From the NCBI RefSeq assembly GCF_004360225.1, contig NZ_SNUA01000010.1, forward strand, positions 1 to 64,000: a stretch of DNA of 64,000 bases, given 5' to 3'. Source of the stretch: Alcanivorax sp. 24 (GTDB lineage: Bacteria; Pseudomonadota; Gammaproteobacteria; Pseudomonadales; Alcanivoracaceae). How positions within the stretch are numbered: position 1 is the stretch's first letter; the number at the start of each line of letters is the position of its first letter. The notes under the pieces were generated by a model. That model did not search any database and was not told the DNA's origin. It saw only the letters and a list, made by a program, of their open reading frames with translations. A program made the position numbers and the translations under genes. Positions 1 to 8,900 of this stretch are shown here, one piece after another.

Positions 1-75
1 GCCTTGAACTCACGGGAGAAGTGACGGCGACGTCGCGGTTGAGGTTGGGGCTGAGATACGCTTAACGGGTCCATC

Positions 76-109
76 GATAGTGTCCACTAAGAAATAAGTG
101 GACACTATC
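76..109. repeat. 13-bp perfect inverted repeat
   Basis: Arms GATAGTGTCCACT (76-88) and AGTGGACACTATC (97-109) flank an 8-base spacer. It lies just left of an IS66-type end. It may be a pair of abutted insertion-sequence ends or a solo palindrome. No transposase ORF is attached within the window. Confidence 0.6.
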
Positions 110-140
110 TTGAAGGCCGCAACCGTCGACTCAAGATGGG

Positions 141-156
141 GTCGCCGGACGCTTAC
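141..156. mobile_element. IS66-type terminal end (remnant)
   Basis: Read on the minus strand this is GTAAGCGTCCGGCGAC, with the GTAAGCG start typical of IS66-family terminal repeats. A near-identical end occurs at 11549-11566, where it follows a TnpC C-terminus. No IS66 coding sequence is recognisable in bases 1-140, so this is an orphan end or the edge of an element outside the window. Confidence 0.5.
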
Positions 157-193
157 CCTACTTTTGGGCCCATGTGTACCCGAGGGCATAAAA

Positions 194-278
194 CCGCCTA
201 TGCACCGAAGGTGCCAGGCGGAGGCGCCGTAGGCATCGCGAAGCGATCACGAGCACGGCTCGTGACCTAAGTAGGTCA
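194..278. repeat. Cluster of four consecutive perfect hairpins (REP-like)
   Basis: Four hairpins follow one another. The first is CCGCCT/AGGCGG enclosing GCACC-GAA-GGTGC (194-221). The second is ATCGC-GAA-GCGAT (235-247). The third is TCACGAGC-ACG-GCTCGTGA (247-265). The fourth is TGACCTA-AG-TAGGTCA (263-278). No ORF of note overlaps. The density suggests a REP/BIME-like intergenic repeat or a structured RNA. Nothing in the sequence decides between them. Confidence 0.5.
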
Positions 279-313
279 TCGTCATACCCAGAGGGCACAA
301 GGGCTCTTAAATA

Positions 314-350
314 CAAAACGCCCTGTCAGGCTACCTGACAGGGCGTTTTG
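314..350. terminator. Bidirectional intrinsic terminator
   Basis: Perfect 17-bp arms, CAAAACGCCCTGTCAGG and its complement, enclose a 3-base loop (CTA). The outer A4 and T4 tracts allow termination in both directions. It separates the IS debris on the left from the DUF2721 gene on the right. The remaining sequence from 351 to 485 shows no gene. Confidence 0.85.
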
Positions 351-485
351 CCGTGCGCCTTCTTTCGCTACAACTCGCCTGATCCAAAGCCGGCTGACTG
401 GGATTTTCGTGCCAGCCCGGGAAGGCTGACGGATTTCCCGCGGATCCGTTAAAGTAAATTCCATGACAACTACAAAGAGTCGCTC

Positions 486-878
486 ATGTCTCTGACCACG
501 CCCGCGCTTCTCTTCCCCGCCATTTCGTTGCTATTGCTGGCTTACACCAACCGCTTCCTGGTTTTGGCGCAGTTGATTCGCAAGCTGGCGGATGAGGAAA
601 AGACGCACCACGAGGAAATCGCCACGCGTCAGATTGAGTTGTTGCACAGGCGAGTGGTGTTGACCCAGCGAATGCAGGTGGCCGGGGTGCTCAGTTTTCT
701 TCTGTGCACACTGTCGATGTTCGCGCTCTATCTGCATCAGGACATGCCGGGGGTGGTGCTGTTCGGAGCCAGTCTGATCAGCCTGTCACTGTCGTTGATC
801 TTCTCGCTTTGGGAAGTTCTTATTTCCACCAATGCGCTTAATGTGCAGTTGGAGGCGCTGCGACGTCCCAAACCCTGA
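486..878 (+). CDS. DUF2721 family membrane protein
   Basis: This 130-residue protein matches the DUF2721 family pattern. A hydrophobic N-terminal segment (about residues 5-28) is followed by a charged cytoplasmic stretch containing RKLADEEKTHHEEI and HRRVVLTQRMQVAG. Two further membrane segments follow (about 66-85 and 90-113), and the C-terminus is short and basic. The molecular function of the family is not known. The start ATG follows an AGAG-type ribosome site at 476-480. The gene converges with the lipid kinase gene, the two stop codons lying back to back with no room for a terminator. Confidence 0.8.
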   Translation: MSLTTPALLFPAISLLLLAYTNRFLVLAQLIRKLADEEKTHHEEIATRQIELLHRRVVLTQRMQVAGVLSFLLCTLSMFALYLHQDMPGVVLFGASLISLSLSLIFSLWEVLISTNALNVQLEALRRPKP

Positions 879-1787
879 TTACGAAAGCAATGACGTGTCG
901 GGGGGCAGGTGAACCCGGAGCGCGCCAGCATGTACCTTTATATCAAAGCGGGTGTCTTCCAGCGGCTCGCCATCCAAATTCAGATACATTGCTTCGGGGG
1001 TGCGGATTTCCATCGACGCCAGGCGAGCGCGGACGAACAGGCCTTCCTGGTCACCGTTTCCGTTGGTGCCGTTGCCGGAACTGAATAGGCCCCGGAGTCC
1101 GGACATCAGATCCATCTGTGCTGGCAGGATGGCCACATCCATCAGACCGTCGTTAATCATGGCGTCCGGACACAACTTCTGGCCACCTCCCGCCTGCCGG
1201 CCGTTACCGACCCCGAGGGCCATGAACTCGCCTTCCCATTCAAAGTCCTGGCCCTGGAAGTGGCCCTGCGCGGTCCGGATCTCGGTAAAGCGGGTGAGAC
1301 CAGTGAGCAGGTAGGCGGCACCACCGAGCATGGATTTCAACTCCTCCGAGGTTTCCGTGGTCACTTCCGTGCCGAAGCCACCGGTGGCCATATTGAGAAA
1401 GTAATGGCCGTTGACTTCGAGCACATCGATGGCGCTAGCGGGCAGATCAAGCAGCGCCAGCGCATCCTCCGGAGGCACGGGAATGTTCGCGGCGGTGGCG
1501 AAGTCGTTGGCGGTTCCGAGCGGTAGAATGGCCAGATTGGCCCCGCCGCCGTTTTTCATCAGAGCATCGGTGATGTCGCGCACCGAACCATCGCCACCAC
1601 CGGCGATGACGGTGTCGTAACCGGCTTTCAATGCTTCCTCTACATACCTTTCGGCGTCTCCGCCTTCCCAGGTGACCCGAACATCAAGTTGGTATCCTTG
1701 TTCACGACGGGCCAAGACCGCCTGACGCACCTCATCATTGGTGGCTTGTTTACCGTGAAGGATCAAAACCGCTCTAGCGCTTGCCAT
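879..1787 (-). CDS. YegS-like lipid kinase (diacylglycerol kinase catalytic fold)
   Basis: This 302-residue protein has the GGGDGSVRD nucleotide-binding motif near residue 64 and the downstream PLGTANDFA motif that define YegS/DgkB-type lipid kinases. MATGGFG and the LNLDGEPLE signature lie towards the C-terminus. The family phosphorylates lipids such as phosphatidylglycerol or diacylglycerol at the inner membrane. I set the start at 1787 (MASARAVL) because AAGGAG lies directly upstream and the family begins there. In-frame codons further upstream would add about 34 non-conserved residues. The physiological substrate cannot be read from sequence. Confidence 0.85.
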   Translation of the reverse strand: MASARAVLILHGKQATNDEVRQAVLARREQGYQLDVRVTWEGGDAERYVEEALKAGYDTVIAGGGDGSVRDITDALMKNGGGANLAILPLGTANDFATAANIPVPPEDALALLDLPASAIDVLEVNGHYFLNMATGGFGTEVTTETSEELKSMLGGAAYLLTGLTRFTEIRTAQGHFQGQDFEWEGEFMALGVGNGRQAGGGQKLCPDAMINDGLMDVAILPAQMDLMSGLRGLFSSGNGTNGNGDQEGLFVRARLASMEIRTPEAMYLNLDGEPLEDTRFDIKVHAGALRVHLPPDTSLLS

Positions 1788-1954
1788 GGGCACTCCTTGC
1801 AATGGACAAAAAACAGCCACCGGATCGCCGGATGGCCCGCCACTCATTCTATTCCAGATTGGTTTAGACGGAACCGTGGGTCTCACCATGACGCCTGCCC
1901 GTCAATAGCTTAAAGCTATTGGGAAAATAACATCATCTTCCTTTTTTCATTTAT

Positions 1955-1973
1955 GAGAATGGTTATCATATAC
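1955..1973. promoter_or_regulatory. Fur-like box upstream of the DUF2061 gene
   Basis: GAGAATGGTTATCATATAC matches 13 of 19 positions of the Fur consensus GATAATGATAATCATTATC. It lies 22 bp before the start of the small DUF2061 gene and about 170 bp upstream of the divergently oriented lipid kinase gene. This predicts iron repression but was judged by eye. Confidence 0.5.
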
Positions 1974-1994
1974 AAATGATGGTGGAGGTGTCCC

Positions 1995-2207
1995 ATGGTG
2001 AAGACATTCAGTTTCGGCATTATGCATATCAGTGTTGCGTTTCTTGTGGTGTGGGCCATGACTGGTGACTGGCGCATTGGTGGCGCCACGGCGTTGGTGG
2101 AACCTTGTGTGAATACGGTGGCCTACCACTTCCACGAGAAGATCTGGAAACGCTGGCAGCGCCGCCGGGCCCCTCGGGAAGAGGAAACGGCCGCTCTGGC
2201 TGCTTGA
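1995..2207 (+). CDS. DUF2061 family small membrane protein
   Basis: This 70-residue protein matches DUF2061. It has a first membrane segment (about residues 7-22) and a GDWRIGGATALVEPCVNT motif forming the second hydrophobic segment. The YHFHEKIWKRW stretch after it, rich in His and aromatic residues, is characteristic of the family. Function is unknown. A GGAGGTG ribosome site sits just before the ATG. A Fur-like box at 1955-1973 suggests the gene responds to iron, so it may act in metal handling or membrane stress. It is followed by a hairpin at 2215-2265 and then a TetR gene. Confidence 0.8.
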   Translation: MVKTFSFGIMHISVAFLVVWAMTGDWRIGGATALVEPCVNTVAYHFHEKIWKRWQRRRAPREEETAALAA

Positions 2208-2214
2208 TAGACCC

Positions 2215-2265
2215 TTTGTTTACTGGGTTCCGGGGCTTGGTTTAAGCTACGCCCCGGTAAACAAA
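2215..2265. terminator. Inverted repeat / possible terminator
   Basis: Outer arms TTTGTTTAC (2215-2223) and GTAAACAAA (2257-2265) enclose inner arms CCGGGG and CCCCGG. It falls between the DUF2061 stop and the TetR start. It could be a terminator for the former or an operator for the latter. Confidence 0.4.
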
Positions 2266-2283
2266 AACAAAGGATAAGTTACT

Positions 2284-2967
2284 GTGTGGAATCAAGGGGA
2301 TGATCTGGACGCCATCCGCCAGGTGGTTAATCAGGTGCTGGACGCTCATGCCGAGGACGAAGGGGGCTCCCGCTCGCCGGCGCGGGCGGAAATTCTGATT
2401 CATTCCGTGCAGGTATTCGCCCTGCGCGGTGTGGAGCGCACCACGGTGCAACATCTGTTGAGTGCGGCGAAGGTGTCACGGCGCACTTTCTATAAGTACT
2501 TCCGTAACAAGGTAGATGTGTTGGAGAATATCTACCGCATCTTCATCGACAATATGCTGCTGCATTTCCATCATGAAATGCGCCAGGCCCGCTCAGTGCA
2601 GCAAATCATCCATAACACCACCAAAGTCTACTTTGATTACCACATCAGCATGGGGCCTGTGATCAAGTTGATGATGGAGGAAGCGCGCAGCTCCAATTCG
2701 GCGTTGGCGCCGCACCGGGACCGCGCTCAGACCATCGCCGCGGAAGTGCTCACCGCCGAAATCAATCGGCTTACCGGCCGCGATTTCGACCCCCTGGTGA
2801 TGCGGACCATGCTGTGGATTCTGGAAAGCTATTCGCTATATGTTTTTGAGGGCGGGGAGTTCAGTGAGGAGCGCCTGCATCTTTGCCAGCGCACCATGAT
2901 CGGGATCGCGGAATCGGTGATCCTGGGCCAGGAGGCCACTCCAGGGACGCTGAAGCGGCAGCCCTGA
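2284..2967 (+). CDS. TetR/AcrR family transcriptional regulator
   Basis: This 227-residue protein has an N-terminal TetR helix-turn-helix (about residues 35-85). The recognition region is FALRGVERTTVQHLLSAAKVSRRTFYKYFRNK, shown here in part. An all-helical ligand domain follows. The start is a GTG at 2284 preceded by AGGATAA. About 30 acidic residues before the DNA-binding domain look like a natural extension. Its target is not evident. The neighbouring valS is convergent and DUF2061 is upstream on the same strand, so it could autoregulate through the inverted repeat at 2215-2265. Confidence 0.85.
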   Translation: MWNQGDDLDAIRQVVNQVLDAHAEDEGGSRSPARAEILIHSVQVFALRGVERTTVQHLLSAAKVSRRTFYKYFRNKVDVLENIYRIFIDNMLLHFHHEMRQARSVQQIIHNTTKVYFDYHISMGPVIKLMMEEARSSNSALAPHRDRAQTIAAEVLTAEINRLTGRDFDPLVMRTMLWILESYSLYVFEGGEFSEERLHLCQRTMIGIAESVILGQEATPGTLKRQP

Positions 2968-2981
2968 CCCGGCACCGGCTG

Positions 2982-5774
2982 TTACAGGTACTTGATCTTC
3001 TCCAATTGCTCTTCCAGACGGGCGAGCTGGGAGCGGTAGTCGTCGAGTTTGGCTTTCTCCTTGGCGACCACGGCTTCCGGCGCCTTGTCGACAAAGGCCG
3101 GGTTTTTCAGTTTGCCTTCCGCGCGCCCCACTTCCTTGCGCAGTTTGTCCACCTCCTTGGTGAGGCGGTCGATTTCCGCGTCCTTGTCGATCAGACCAGC
3201 CATCGGCACCAGGATTTCCATGTCGCCGACCAGGCTGGTGGCGGAGGCCGGCGCGGAATCGTCGGCGTTGAGCCAGTTGATGCTGTCCAACCTGGCCAGG
3301 CGGCAGAGGAAGTTGTGGTTGGCTTGCAGGCGACGCAGGTCTTCGTCCTTGCCGTTGTGCAGGTACACATCCAGAGTGCGGCTGGGAGGAATGCGCATTT
3401 CGCCGCGGATGTTGCGGATCGCGGTGATCACCGCCTTGATCCACTCGATATCCTGCTCCGCTTGCTCATCCACCTTGTCCTGTTCGGGCCGGGGGTAGGG
3501 TTGCAGCATGATGGTGGAGTCCTTCTCCTTCCCGCCCGCGGCGGGTGCCTTGCCGGCCAGCGGTGCCACCTTCTGCCAGATTTCCTCGGTAATGAAGGGC
3601 ATGAACGGATGCGCCAGACGCAAAATCGCTTCCAGTACCCGCACCAGGGTGCGGCGGGTACCGCGCTTTTCCGCTTCAGAATAATCGTCGCTGTAGAGCA
3701 CCGGCTTGGACAATTCCAGATACCAGTCGCAGTACTCGTTCCAGATGAATTCATAAGCGGCGTGGGAGGCGACATCGAAACGGAACTGATCCAGCGCCTC
3801 GGTCACTTCGCGCTCGGCCCGCTGCAAAGCGGAGATGATCCAGCGGTCCGCCAGTGACAAGGTGGTTTCGCCCTCCGTTGCATCGATAGCACAGTCCTGG
3901 CCCTCGGTGTTCATCATCACATAACGGGCCGCGTTCCAGATCTTGTTGCAGAAGTTACGGTAGCCTTCGATGCGGCCCATGTCCCACTTGATGTCACGGC
4001 CGGTGGAGGCCAGCGACAAGAAGGTGAAACGCAGCGCATCGGTACCGTAGCTGTTGATGCCTTCGGGGAATTCCGCCCGGGTACGTTTGCCGATCTGCTT
4101 TTCTTTCTGTGGCTGCATCAGCCCGCGGGTGCGTTTCTCCACCAGACTGTCCAGATCGATGCCATCGATCAAATCCAGCGGATCGAGCACATTGCCCTTG
4201 GACTTGGACATCTTCTGGCCTTCGGCATCCCGTACCAGGCCGTGCACGTAGACCTTTTTGAAGGGCACCTCACCGGTGAACTTCAGCGTCATCATGATCA
4301 TCCGCGCGACCCAGAAGAAAATGATGTCGAAACCGGTAACCAGCACGCTGCTGGGATGGAAGGTGCTCAATTCCTCGGTCTGCTCCGGCCAGCCCAGGGT
4401 GGAGAATGTCCACAACGCGGAACTGAACCAGGTATCCAGTACATCCTCGTCCTGGCTGAGCAGGCGATCATCGAGATCATGGGCGGCGCGGACTTCCTCC
4501 TCGCTGCGTCCCACATAGACATTGCCGTCCTCGTCGTACCAGGCGGGGATGCGATGTCCCCACCACAGCTGCCGGGAAATGCACCAGTCCTGCAGGTCAC
4601 GCATCCAGGAAAAGTACATGTTCTCGTAGTTCTTTGGCACGAACTGGATATCGCCATTTTCCACCGCCGTGATGGCCGGTTTGGCCAGGCTTTCCACCGC
4701 CACGAACCATTGATCGGTGAGATAGGGCTCAATGACCACGCCGGAACGATCGCCGCGCGGTACTTGCAGCGTGTGATCGTCAACTTTTTCCAGCAGGCCC
4801 AGGACATCCAGGTCATCCACCACTTTCTTGCGCGCCTCGTATCGATCCAGGCCGCGATAGGCTTCCGGCACCTGGTCGTTGAGGTGGGCGTCGATGGTGA
4901 GGATATTGATCATCGGCAGATCGTGCCGTTTGCCCATTTCATAGTCGTTGAAGTCGTGGGCCGGGGTGATCTTCACGCAGCCGGAGCCGAAGTCCGGATC
5001 CACGTAGTCGTCGGCGATGATTGGAATCTCGCGGTCGGCCAGCGGCAAGCGGATGGTCTGGCCAACCAGGTCCTTGTAGCGCGGATCCTCCGGGTGCACC
5101 GCCACGGCGGTATCGCCGAGCATGGTTTCCGGGCGGGTGGTGGCCACCACCAGATGGCCGGAGCCATCGGAGAGCGGGTAGCGGAAGTGCCACAGATGAC
5201 CCTGCTCTTCCTTGTTTTCCACTTCCAGATCGGAGATGGCGGTATGCAGGGCCGGGTCCCAGTTCACCAGACGTTTGCCCCGGTAGATCAGGCCTTCCTC
5301 ATAGAGGCGCACGAACACTTCGCGTACCGCGTTGGACAGGCCTTCGTCCATGGTGAAGCGCTCACGGGTCCAGTCGACACTGGCGCCCATGCGGCGCAAT
5401 TGGCGGGTGATGGTGCCGCCGGACTCCGCCTTCCATTCCCAGATTTTCTCGATGAAAGCATCGCGGCCGAGATCGTGGCGGTTCTTGCCCTCGGCGGCCA
5501 GACGCCGTTCCACCACCATTTGAGTGGCGATGCCGGCGTGGTCGGAGCCCACCTGCCACAGCGTGTTGCGTCCCTGCATCCGGCGGAACCGGATCAGGGT
5601 GTCCATGATGGTGTCCTGGAACGCGTGGCCCATATGCAGACTGCCGGTCACATTGGGCGGCGGGATCATGATGGAATAGGCATCACCCTGGCCGGAAGGG
5701 CGGAAATAGCCCGCATCCTCCCAGGTGTTGTACCAGGCCTGCTCGATACGATCGGGTTGGTAGGTCTTGTCCAT
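2982..5774 (-). CDS. Valyl-tRNA synthetase
   Basis: This 930-residue class I aminoacyl-tRNA synthetase charges tRNA-Val in the cytoplasm. The HIGH-type motif [15 protein letters not shown] occurs near residue 38 and the KMSKS motif as [10 protein letters not shown] near residue 520. The CP1 editing domain contains [15 protein letters not shown]. The C-terminus is the coiled-coil arm typical of ValRS, rich in K, E and L. Length is normal for the family. It lies 62 bp downstream of holC on the same strand, and the order pepA-holC-valS is a conserved gammaproteobacterial cluster. Confidence 0.97.
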   Translation of the reverse strand: MDKTYQPDRIEQAWYNTWEDAGYFRPSGQGDAYSIMIPPPNVTGSLHMGHAFQDTIMDTLIRFRRMQGRNTLWQVGSDHAGIATQMVVERRLAAEGKNRHDLGRDAFIEKIWEWKAESGGTITRQLRRMGASVDWTRERFTMDEGLSNAVREVFVRLYEEGLIYRGKRLVNWDPALHTAISDLEVENKEEQGHLWHFRYPLSDGSGHLVVATTRPETMLGDTAVAVHPEDPRYKDLVGQTIRLPLADREIPIIADDYVDPDFGSGCVKITPAHDFNDYEMGKRHDLPMINILTIDAHLNDQVPEAYRGLDRYEARKKVVDDLDVLGLLEKVDDHTLQVPRGDRSGVVIEPYLTDQWFVAVESLAKPAITAVENGDIQFVPKNYENMYFSWMRDLQDWCISRQLWWGHRIPAWYDEDGNVYVGRSEEEVRAAHDLDDRLLSQDEDVLDTWFSSALWTFSTLGWPEQTEELSTFHPSSVLVTGFDIIFFWVARMIMMTLKFTGEVPFKKVYVHGLVRDAEGQKMSKSKGNVLDPLDLIDGIDLDSLVEKRTRGLMQPQKEKQIGKRTRAEFPEGINSYGTDALRFTFLSLASTGRDIKWDMGRIEGYRNFCNKIWNAARYVMMNTEGQDCAIDATEGETTLSLADRWIISALQRAEREVTEALDQFRFDVASHAAYEFIWNEYCDWYLELSKPVLYSDDYSEAEKRGTRRTLVRVLEAILRLAHPFMPFITEEIWQKVAPLAGKAPAAGGKEKDSTIMLQPYPRPEQDKVDEQAEQDIEWIKAVITAIRNIRGEMRIPPSRTLDVYLHNGKDEDLRRLQANHNFLCRLARLDSINWLNADDSAPASATSLVGDMEILVPMAGLIDKDAEIDRLTKEVDKLRKEVGRAEGKLKNPAFVDKAPEAVVAKEKAKLDDYRSQLARLEEQLEKIKYL

Positions 5775-5836
5775 GATCTCCGCTGTCTTTCATCGCAAAA
5801 ACGAAAGGCGGATTATACCGGAACCGGGGCCTGCCG

Positions 5837-6253
5837 TCAGAGGTTGTGGGTTTTCAGTGGAAAGCCCCTTTCCCGATAAAAACGGAACCGCTCACGGCCG
5901 CCCTCGCGCTGCCGCGGGTCGCCGGTGATCATCTCGGCGGCCCGTTCAAAGCGGGTGACGAAATCCGGTACCGCCGCCGCCAGATTGATCAGCACGTCGT
6001 GGTGACTGCCCGGGTCGTCGCCAAAGCCCAGCACCACCGGTGCCGGGCCCTCCCCGAGCAGGGAATGGGGCAGGAAGCCCGAAGCGGGTTGCGCCCAGAA
6101 TTGCTGATCCAACGCCTGGGCATGGGGCTCGTCCTGGCAGTGGACGTAGATCTGGCGCCCCTGGCGCCAGGCCTTTTCCGCGATGCGCCAGGCGAGGGCG
6201 TCACGCACCCCCGTTCCGGCTTGCTCGGTGATGTAAAACAAAACCTCGGTCAA
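5837..6253 (-). CDS. DNA polymerase III subunit chi
   Basis: This 138-residue protein matches HolC, the clamp-loader accessory subunit that bridges the polymerase III complex and SSB. Family features are the N-terminal YITEQ segment, RIAEKAWRQGRQIYVHCQDEPHAQALDQ and the FLPH-LLGEGPAPV region, followed by the domain with DVLINLA. It starts 4 bp after the pepA stop codon, consistent with co-transcription with pepA and valS. Confidence 0.93.
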   Translation of the reverse strand: MTEVLFYITEQAGTGVRDALAWRIAEKAWRQGRQIYVHCQDEPHAQALDQQFWAQPASGFLPHSLLGEGPAPVVLGFGDDPGSHHDVLINLAAAVPDFVTRFERAAEMITGDPRQREGGRERFRFYRERGFPLKTHNL

Positions 6254-6257
6254 TGTC

Positions 6258-7733
6258 TCAGCCCTTGCCGGCCAGATTGATCAGATAGCGGGTCAGCATC
6301 GGTACCGGACGGCCGGTGGCCCCTTTGTCCTTGCCGCCGCTGATCCAGGCGGTGCCGGCGATGTCCAGATGCGCCCAATTCACGTCCCGGGCAAAACGAT
6401 GCAGGAAACAGGCCGCGGTGATCGAGCCGCCCTTCGGGCCGCCGATGTTCTGCATGTCGGCGAAGGGGCTGTCCAACTGGCTTTGGTAGTCCTCCCACAG
6501 CGGCATCGGCCAGCCCCGGTCGCCGGTATCCTGGCCCGCCTCCAGCAGTGACTCGCGCAGCACATCGTCGTTGGCGTACACCGCTTGGGCATGACTGCCC
6601 AGCGCGACCACGCAGGCGCCGGTGAGAGTGGCGATGTCGATGACGGTGTGCGGCTTGTACTTCTGCTGCACATAGGTGAGGGCGTCGCACAGCACCAGGC
6701 GGCCTTCGGCGTCGGTGTTGAGGATTTCCACGGTTTGTCCGGACAGCGTTTTGACGATATCGCCGGGACGGGTGGCGCCGCCGTCGGGCATGTTTTCCGC
6801 CGCGGCCACCACGGCCACGAGATGGATAGGCAGGCCCAGCTCACAGACGGTTTTGACGGTACCGAAAACGCTTGCCGCGCCGCCCATGTCGTATTTCATT
6901 TCGTCCATGTTGGCGCCCGGTTTCAGGGAGATGCCGCCGGTATCGAAGGTGATCCCCTTGCCAACCAGGGACACCGGCTTGCCGGCGGCGCCTTTGTACT
7001 CCATCACGATGAGGCACCCTTCCCGGGTGCTGCCCTTGGCCACCGCGTGGAAAGCCCCCATGCCCATCTTCTCCGCCTGGGCCTGAGTGACGATCTTCAC
7101 CGTCAGCTTGTCGTATTCCTTACCCAACGCCTTGGCGCGCTCGGCCAGATATTCCGGATAGCAGTCATTGGGGGGCATATTGCCCAGATCGCGTGCCAGA
7201 GCGGTGCCGGCGGCCACGGCCCGGCCTTGCTTGAGGGCCTGGCGCAGGGCGGCATCGCGTTGCGCGTGCCAGAATGTCAGCTTACGCAGGGTGGCAGCCT
7301 GGGCCGGTTTGCTGCGGTAGTCGTCGAACCGATAGCAGGCTTCTTCCGCTACCCGGGCTCCTTCTCGTACCCGCCAGCCCAGTTCACGGGCAACCTTGAC
7401 GGTGTTCAGCATCAACACTGCTTGTTTCACCGGAGAAGCGAGCAATTGCCTGGTGGCGCCAGTGACCAAACGCTGCCAAGCCTGGCCGTCGAGTTCGGTC
7501 TTGTCACCGCAGCCCACCAGCAGCAAACGGCGGGCTGCGACGCCCGGTGGATTGTGCAACCAGCTGACCTGACCCTGTTTGCCGGAAAAATCCCCGGCTT
7601 TGATGAACGCCTGCACCGATGCGCGGGTCTCATCGGGCAGGGCTTCCGGTAGGGTGGAAGCGCTACCGAGTGGCAGAACCAGACAATCTGCTTTCAGTTT
7701 CGGCAGGGCCGAGTGGCTAATTGCGTACTCCAT
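6258..7733 (-). CDS. Leucyl aminopeptidase (PepA, M17 family)
   Basis: This 491-residue M17 aminopeptidase removes N-terminal residues from peptides and in several gammaproteobacteria also binds DNA. The metal and catalytic signature is present: GKGITFDTGGISLKP, MKYDMGGAA and the family hallmark NTDAEGRLVL. The start at 7733 (MEYAISHS) follows AGGAGAG and excludes nine non-family residues upstream. It is divergent from lptF, with only about 60 bp for both promoters. Confidence 0.95.
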   Translation of the reverse strand: MEYAISHSALPKLKADCLVLPLGSASTLPEALPDETRASVQAFIKAGDFSGKQGQVSWLHNPPGVAARRLLLVGCGDKTELDGQAWQRLVTGATRQLLASPVKQAVLMLNTVKVARELGWRVREGARVAEEACYRFDDYRSKPAQAATLRKLTFWHAQRDAALRQALKQGRAVAAGTALARDLGNMPPNDCYPEYLAERAKALGKEYDKLTVKIVTQAQAEKMGMGAFHAVAKGSTREGCLIVMEYKGAAGKPVSLVGKGITFDTGGISLKPGANMDEMKYDMGGAASVFGTVKTVCELGLPIHLVAVVAAAENMPDGGATRPGDIVKTLSGQTVEILNTDAEGRLVLCDALTYVQQKYKPHTVIDIATLTGACVVALGSHAQAVYANDDVLRESLLEAGQDTGDRGWPMPLWEDYQSQLDSPFADMQNIGGPKGGSITAACFLHRFARDVNWAHLDIAGTAWISGGKDKGATGRPVPMLTRYLINLAGKG

Positions 7734-7796
7734 GCTCTCTCCTGAGTTACAATGCCGCACACTGCAAAGATGGAACAGGTGCGGGCGGGACCAACG

Positions 7797-8900
7797 TTGA
7801 TACTACACCGCTACATAAATCGTCAGGTATTCGTGACCACGGTGCTGGTGACCTTCATTTTGGTGATGGTGCTGGTCAGTGGTCGCTTTATCAAGTATTT
7901 GGCAGAGGCCGCCGCCGGTCAGATCGCGGCGGACGCTCTGTTTCTGGTGATGGCGTTCCGGTTGCCGGAATTCCTGCAAATGATTTTGCCGTTGAGTTTG
8001 TACATCTCTTTGTTGCTAGTGCTGGGACGTATGCACATGGACAACGAGATGGTGGTGTTGCAGGCCGGTGGCCAGGGGCACGGCCGCATCGTCCGCTCGC
8101 TGGTGGCGCCGATATTGGTGGCGGTCAGCGTGGTGGCGCTGTTTTCACTGTACGTCACGCCTCGGGGCGATGCCGAAGTCAACCGTATCTTCGAGGAGCA
8201 AAAAGGGCGTTCGGTGCTGGAACTGCTGACACCGGGGCGGTTCCTGGTGCGCGGTTCGGACGGCAGTCAGCGTGCCACCTATGCCGAGAGCCTCAATCGC
8301 GAGGACGGTTATCTGGAGAACGTGTTCGTCGCCGATGCCCGGTTCGATGATTCCCAGGCCGGGCGCGTACTCACCGTCTGGGCCCATACCGGGCGGTTGG
8401 TGCAGGATGAGAACGGTATCAACTACCTGGAGTTGCGCGACGGCTACCAATACCAGGGCAAACCCGGTGACGCGGATTATCAGGAAGTCGCGTTCGAGAA
8501 GGCACGGGTCCGTATCGGCAGTGAAAACACCTCGAGCCGGCCGCCCAAGGTAAGAGGGCGCACCACTGGTGAATTGCTGGAGAGCCCGAACGACAGTCAG
8601 GCGGTGGCCGAGCTGCAATGGCGCTGGTCACTGGTATTGACGGTCCCGATCATGTGCCTTGCGGCTATCCCGTTGGCCAAGGTGAACCCGCGTCAGGGAC
8701 GTTTCCTGCGAATGATTCCGGCGGTGCTGGGGTACATGCTGTACGTCGGCCTGCTGCTCACCATGCGAAGCTGGATGGCGGACAGCGGCGGCGAGCGACC
8801 CTGGTATTACTCGATGATCTGGATCCACGCGCTAGCGGCGGTGGCGGTGTTCTTCCTTTATTACGGTGATCGGTTGTGGCGCCGCGGGAGGCACTCATGA
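7797..8900 (+). CDS. LPS export ABC transporter permease LptF
   Basis: This is one of the two inner-membrane permeases of the LptB2FG complex that extracts lipopolysaccharide and feeds it to LptC. It has six predicted membrane segments, three at each end, around a periplasmic beta-jellyroll domain. Family motifs are SGRFIKYLAEAAAG, LPEFLQMILPLSLYISLLLVLGRM and, at the end, IPLAKVNPRQGRF. I prefer the TTG at 7797 because the product then begins ILHRYINRQ, as LptF proteins do. An ATG at 7752 would add 15 residues without family counterpart. The stop overlaps the lptG start. Confidence 0.93.
   Translation: MILHRYINRQVFVTTVLVTFILVMVLVSGRFIKYLAEAAAGQIAADALFLVMAFRLPEFLQMILPLSLYISLLLVLGRMHMDNEMVVLQAGGQGHGRIVRSLVAPILVAVSVVALFSLYVTPRGDAEVNRIFEEQKGRSVLELLTPGRFLVRGSDGSQRATYAESLNREDGYLENVFVADARFDDSQAGRVLTVWAHTGRLVQDENGINYLELRDGYQYQGKPGDADYQEVAFEKARVRIGSENTSSRPPKVRGRTTGELLESPNDSQAVAELQWRWSLVLTVPIMCLAAIPLAKVNPRQGRFLRMIPAVLGYMLYVGLLLTMRSWMADSGGERPWYYSMIWIHALAAVAVFFLYYGDRLWRRGRHS

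Noticed and set aside
3-65. Open frame reading LELTGEVTATSRLRLGLRYA and a stop at the left edge
   Set aside because: It could be the end of an upstream outer-membrane protein, but 20 codons at a window edge next to IS debris are not enough to support a gene.
4242-5879. Long 545-codon open frame on the plus strand across valS
   Set aside because: It is antisense to valS, and its composition (rich in His, Gly, Val, Gln) is the usual shadow of a high-GC gene. There is no family resemblance or ribosome site.
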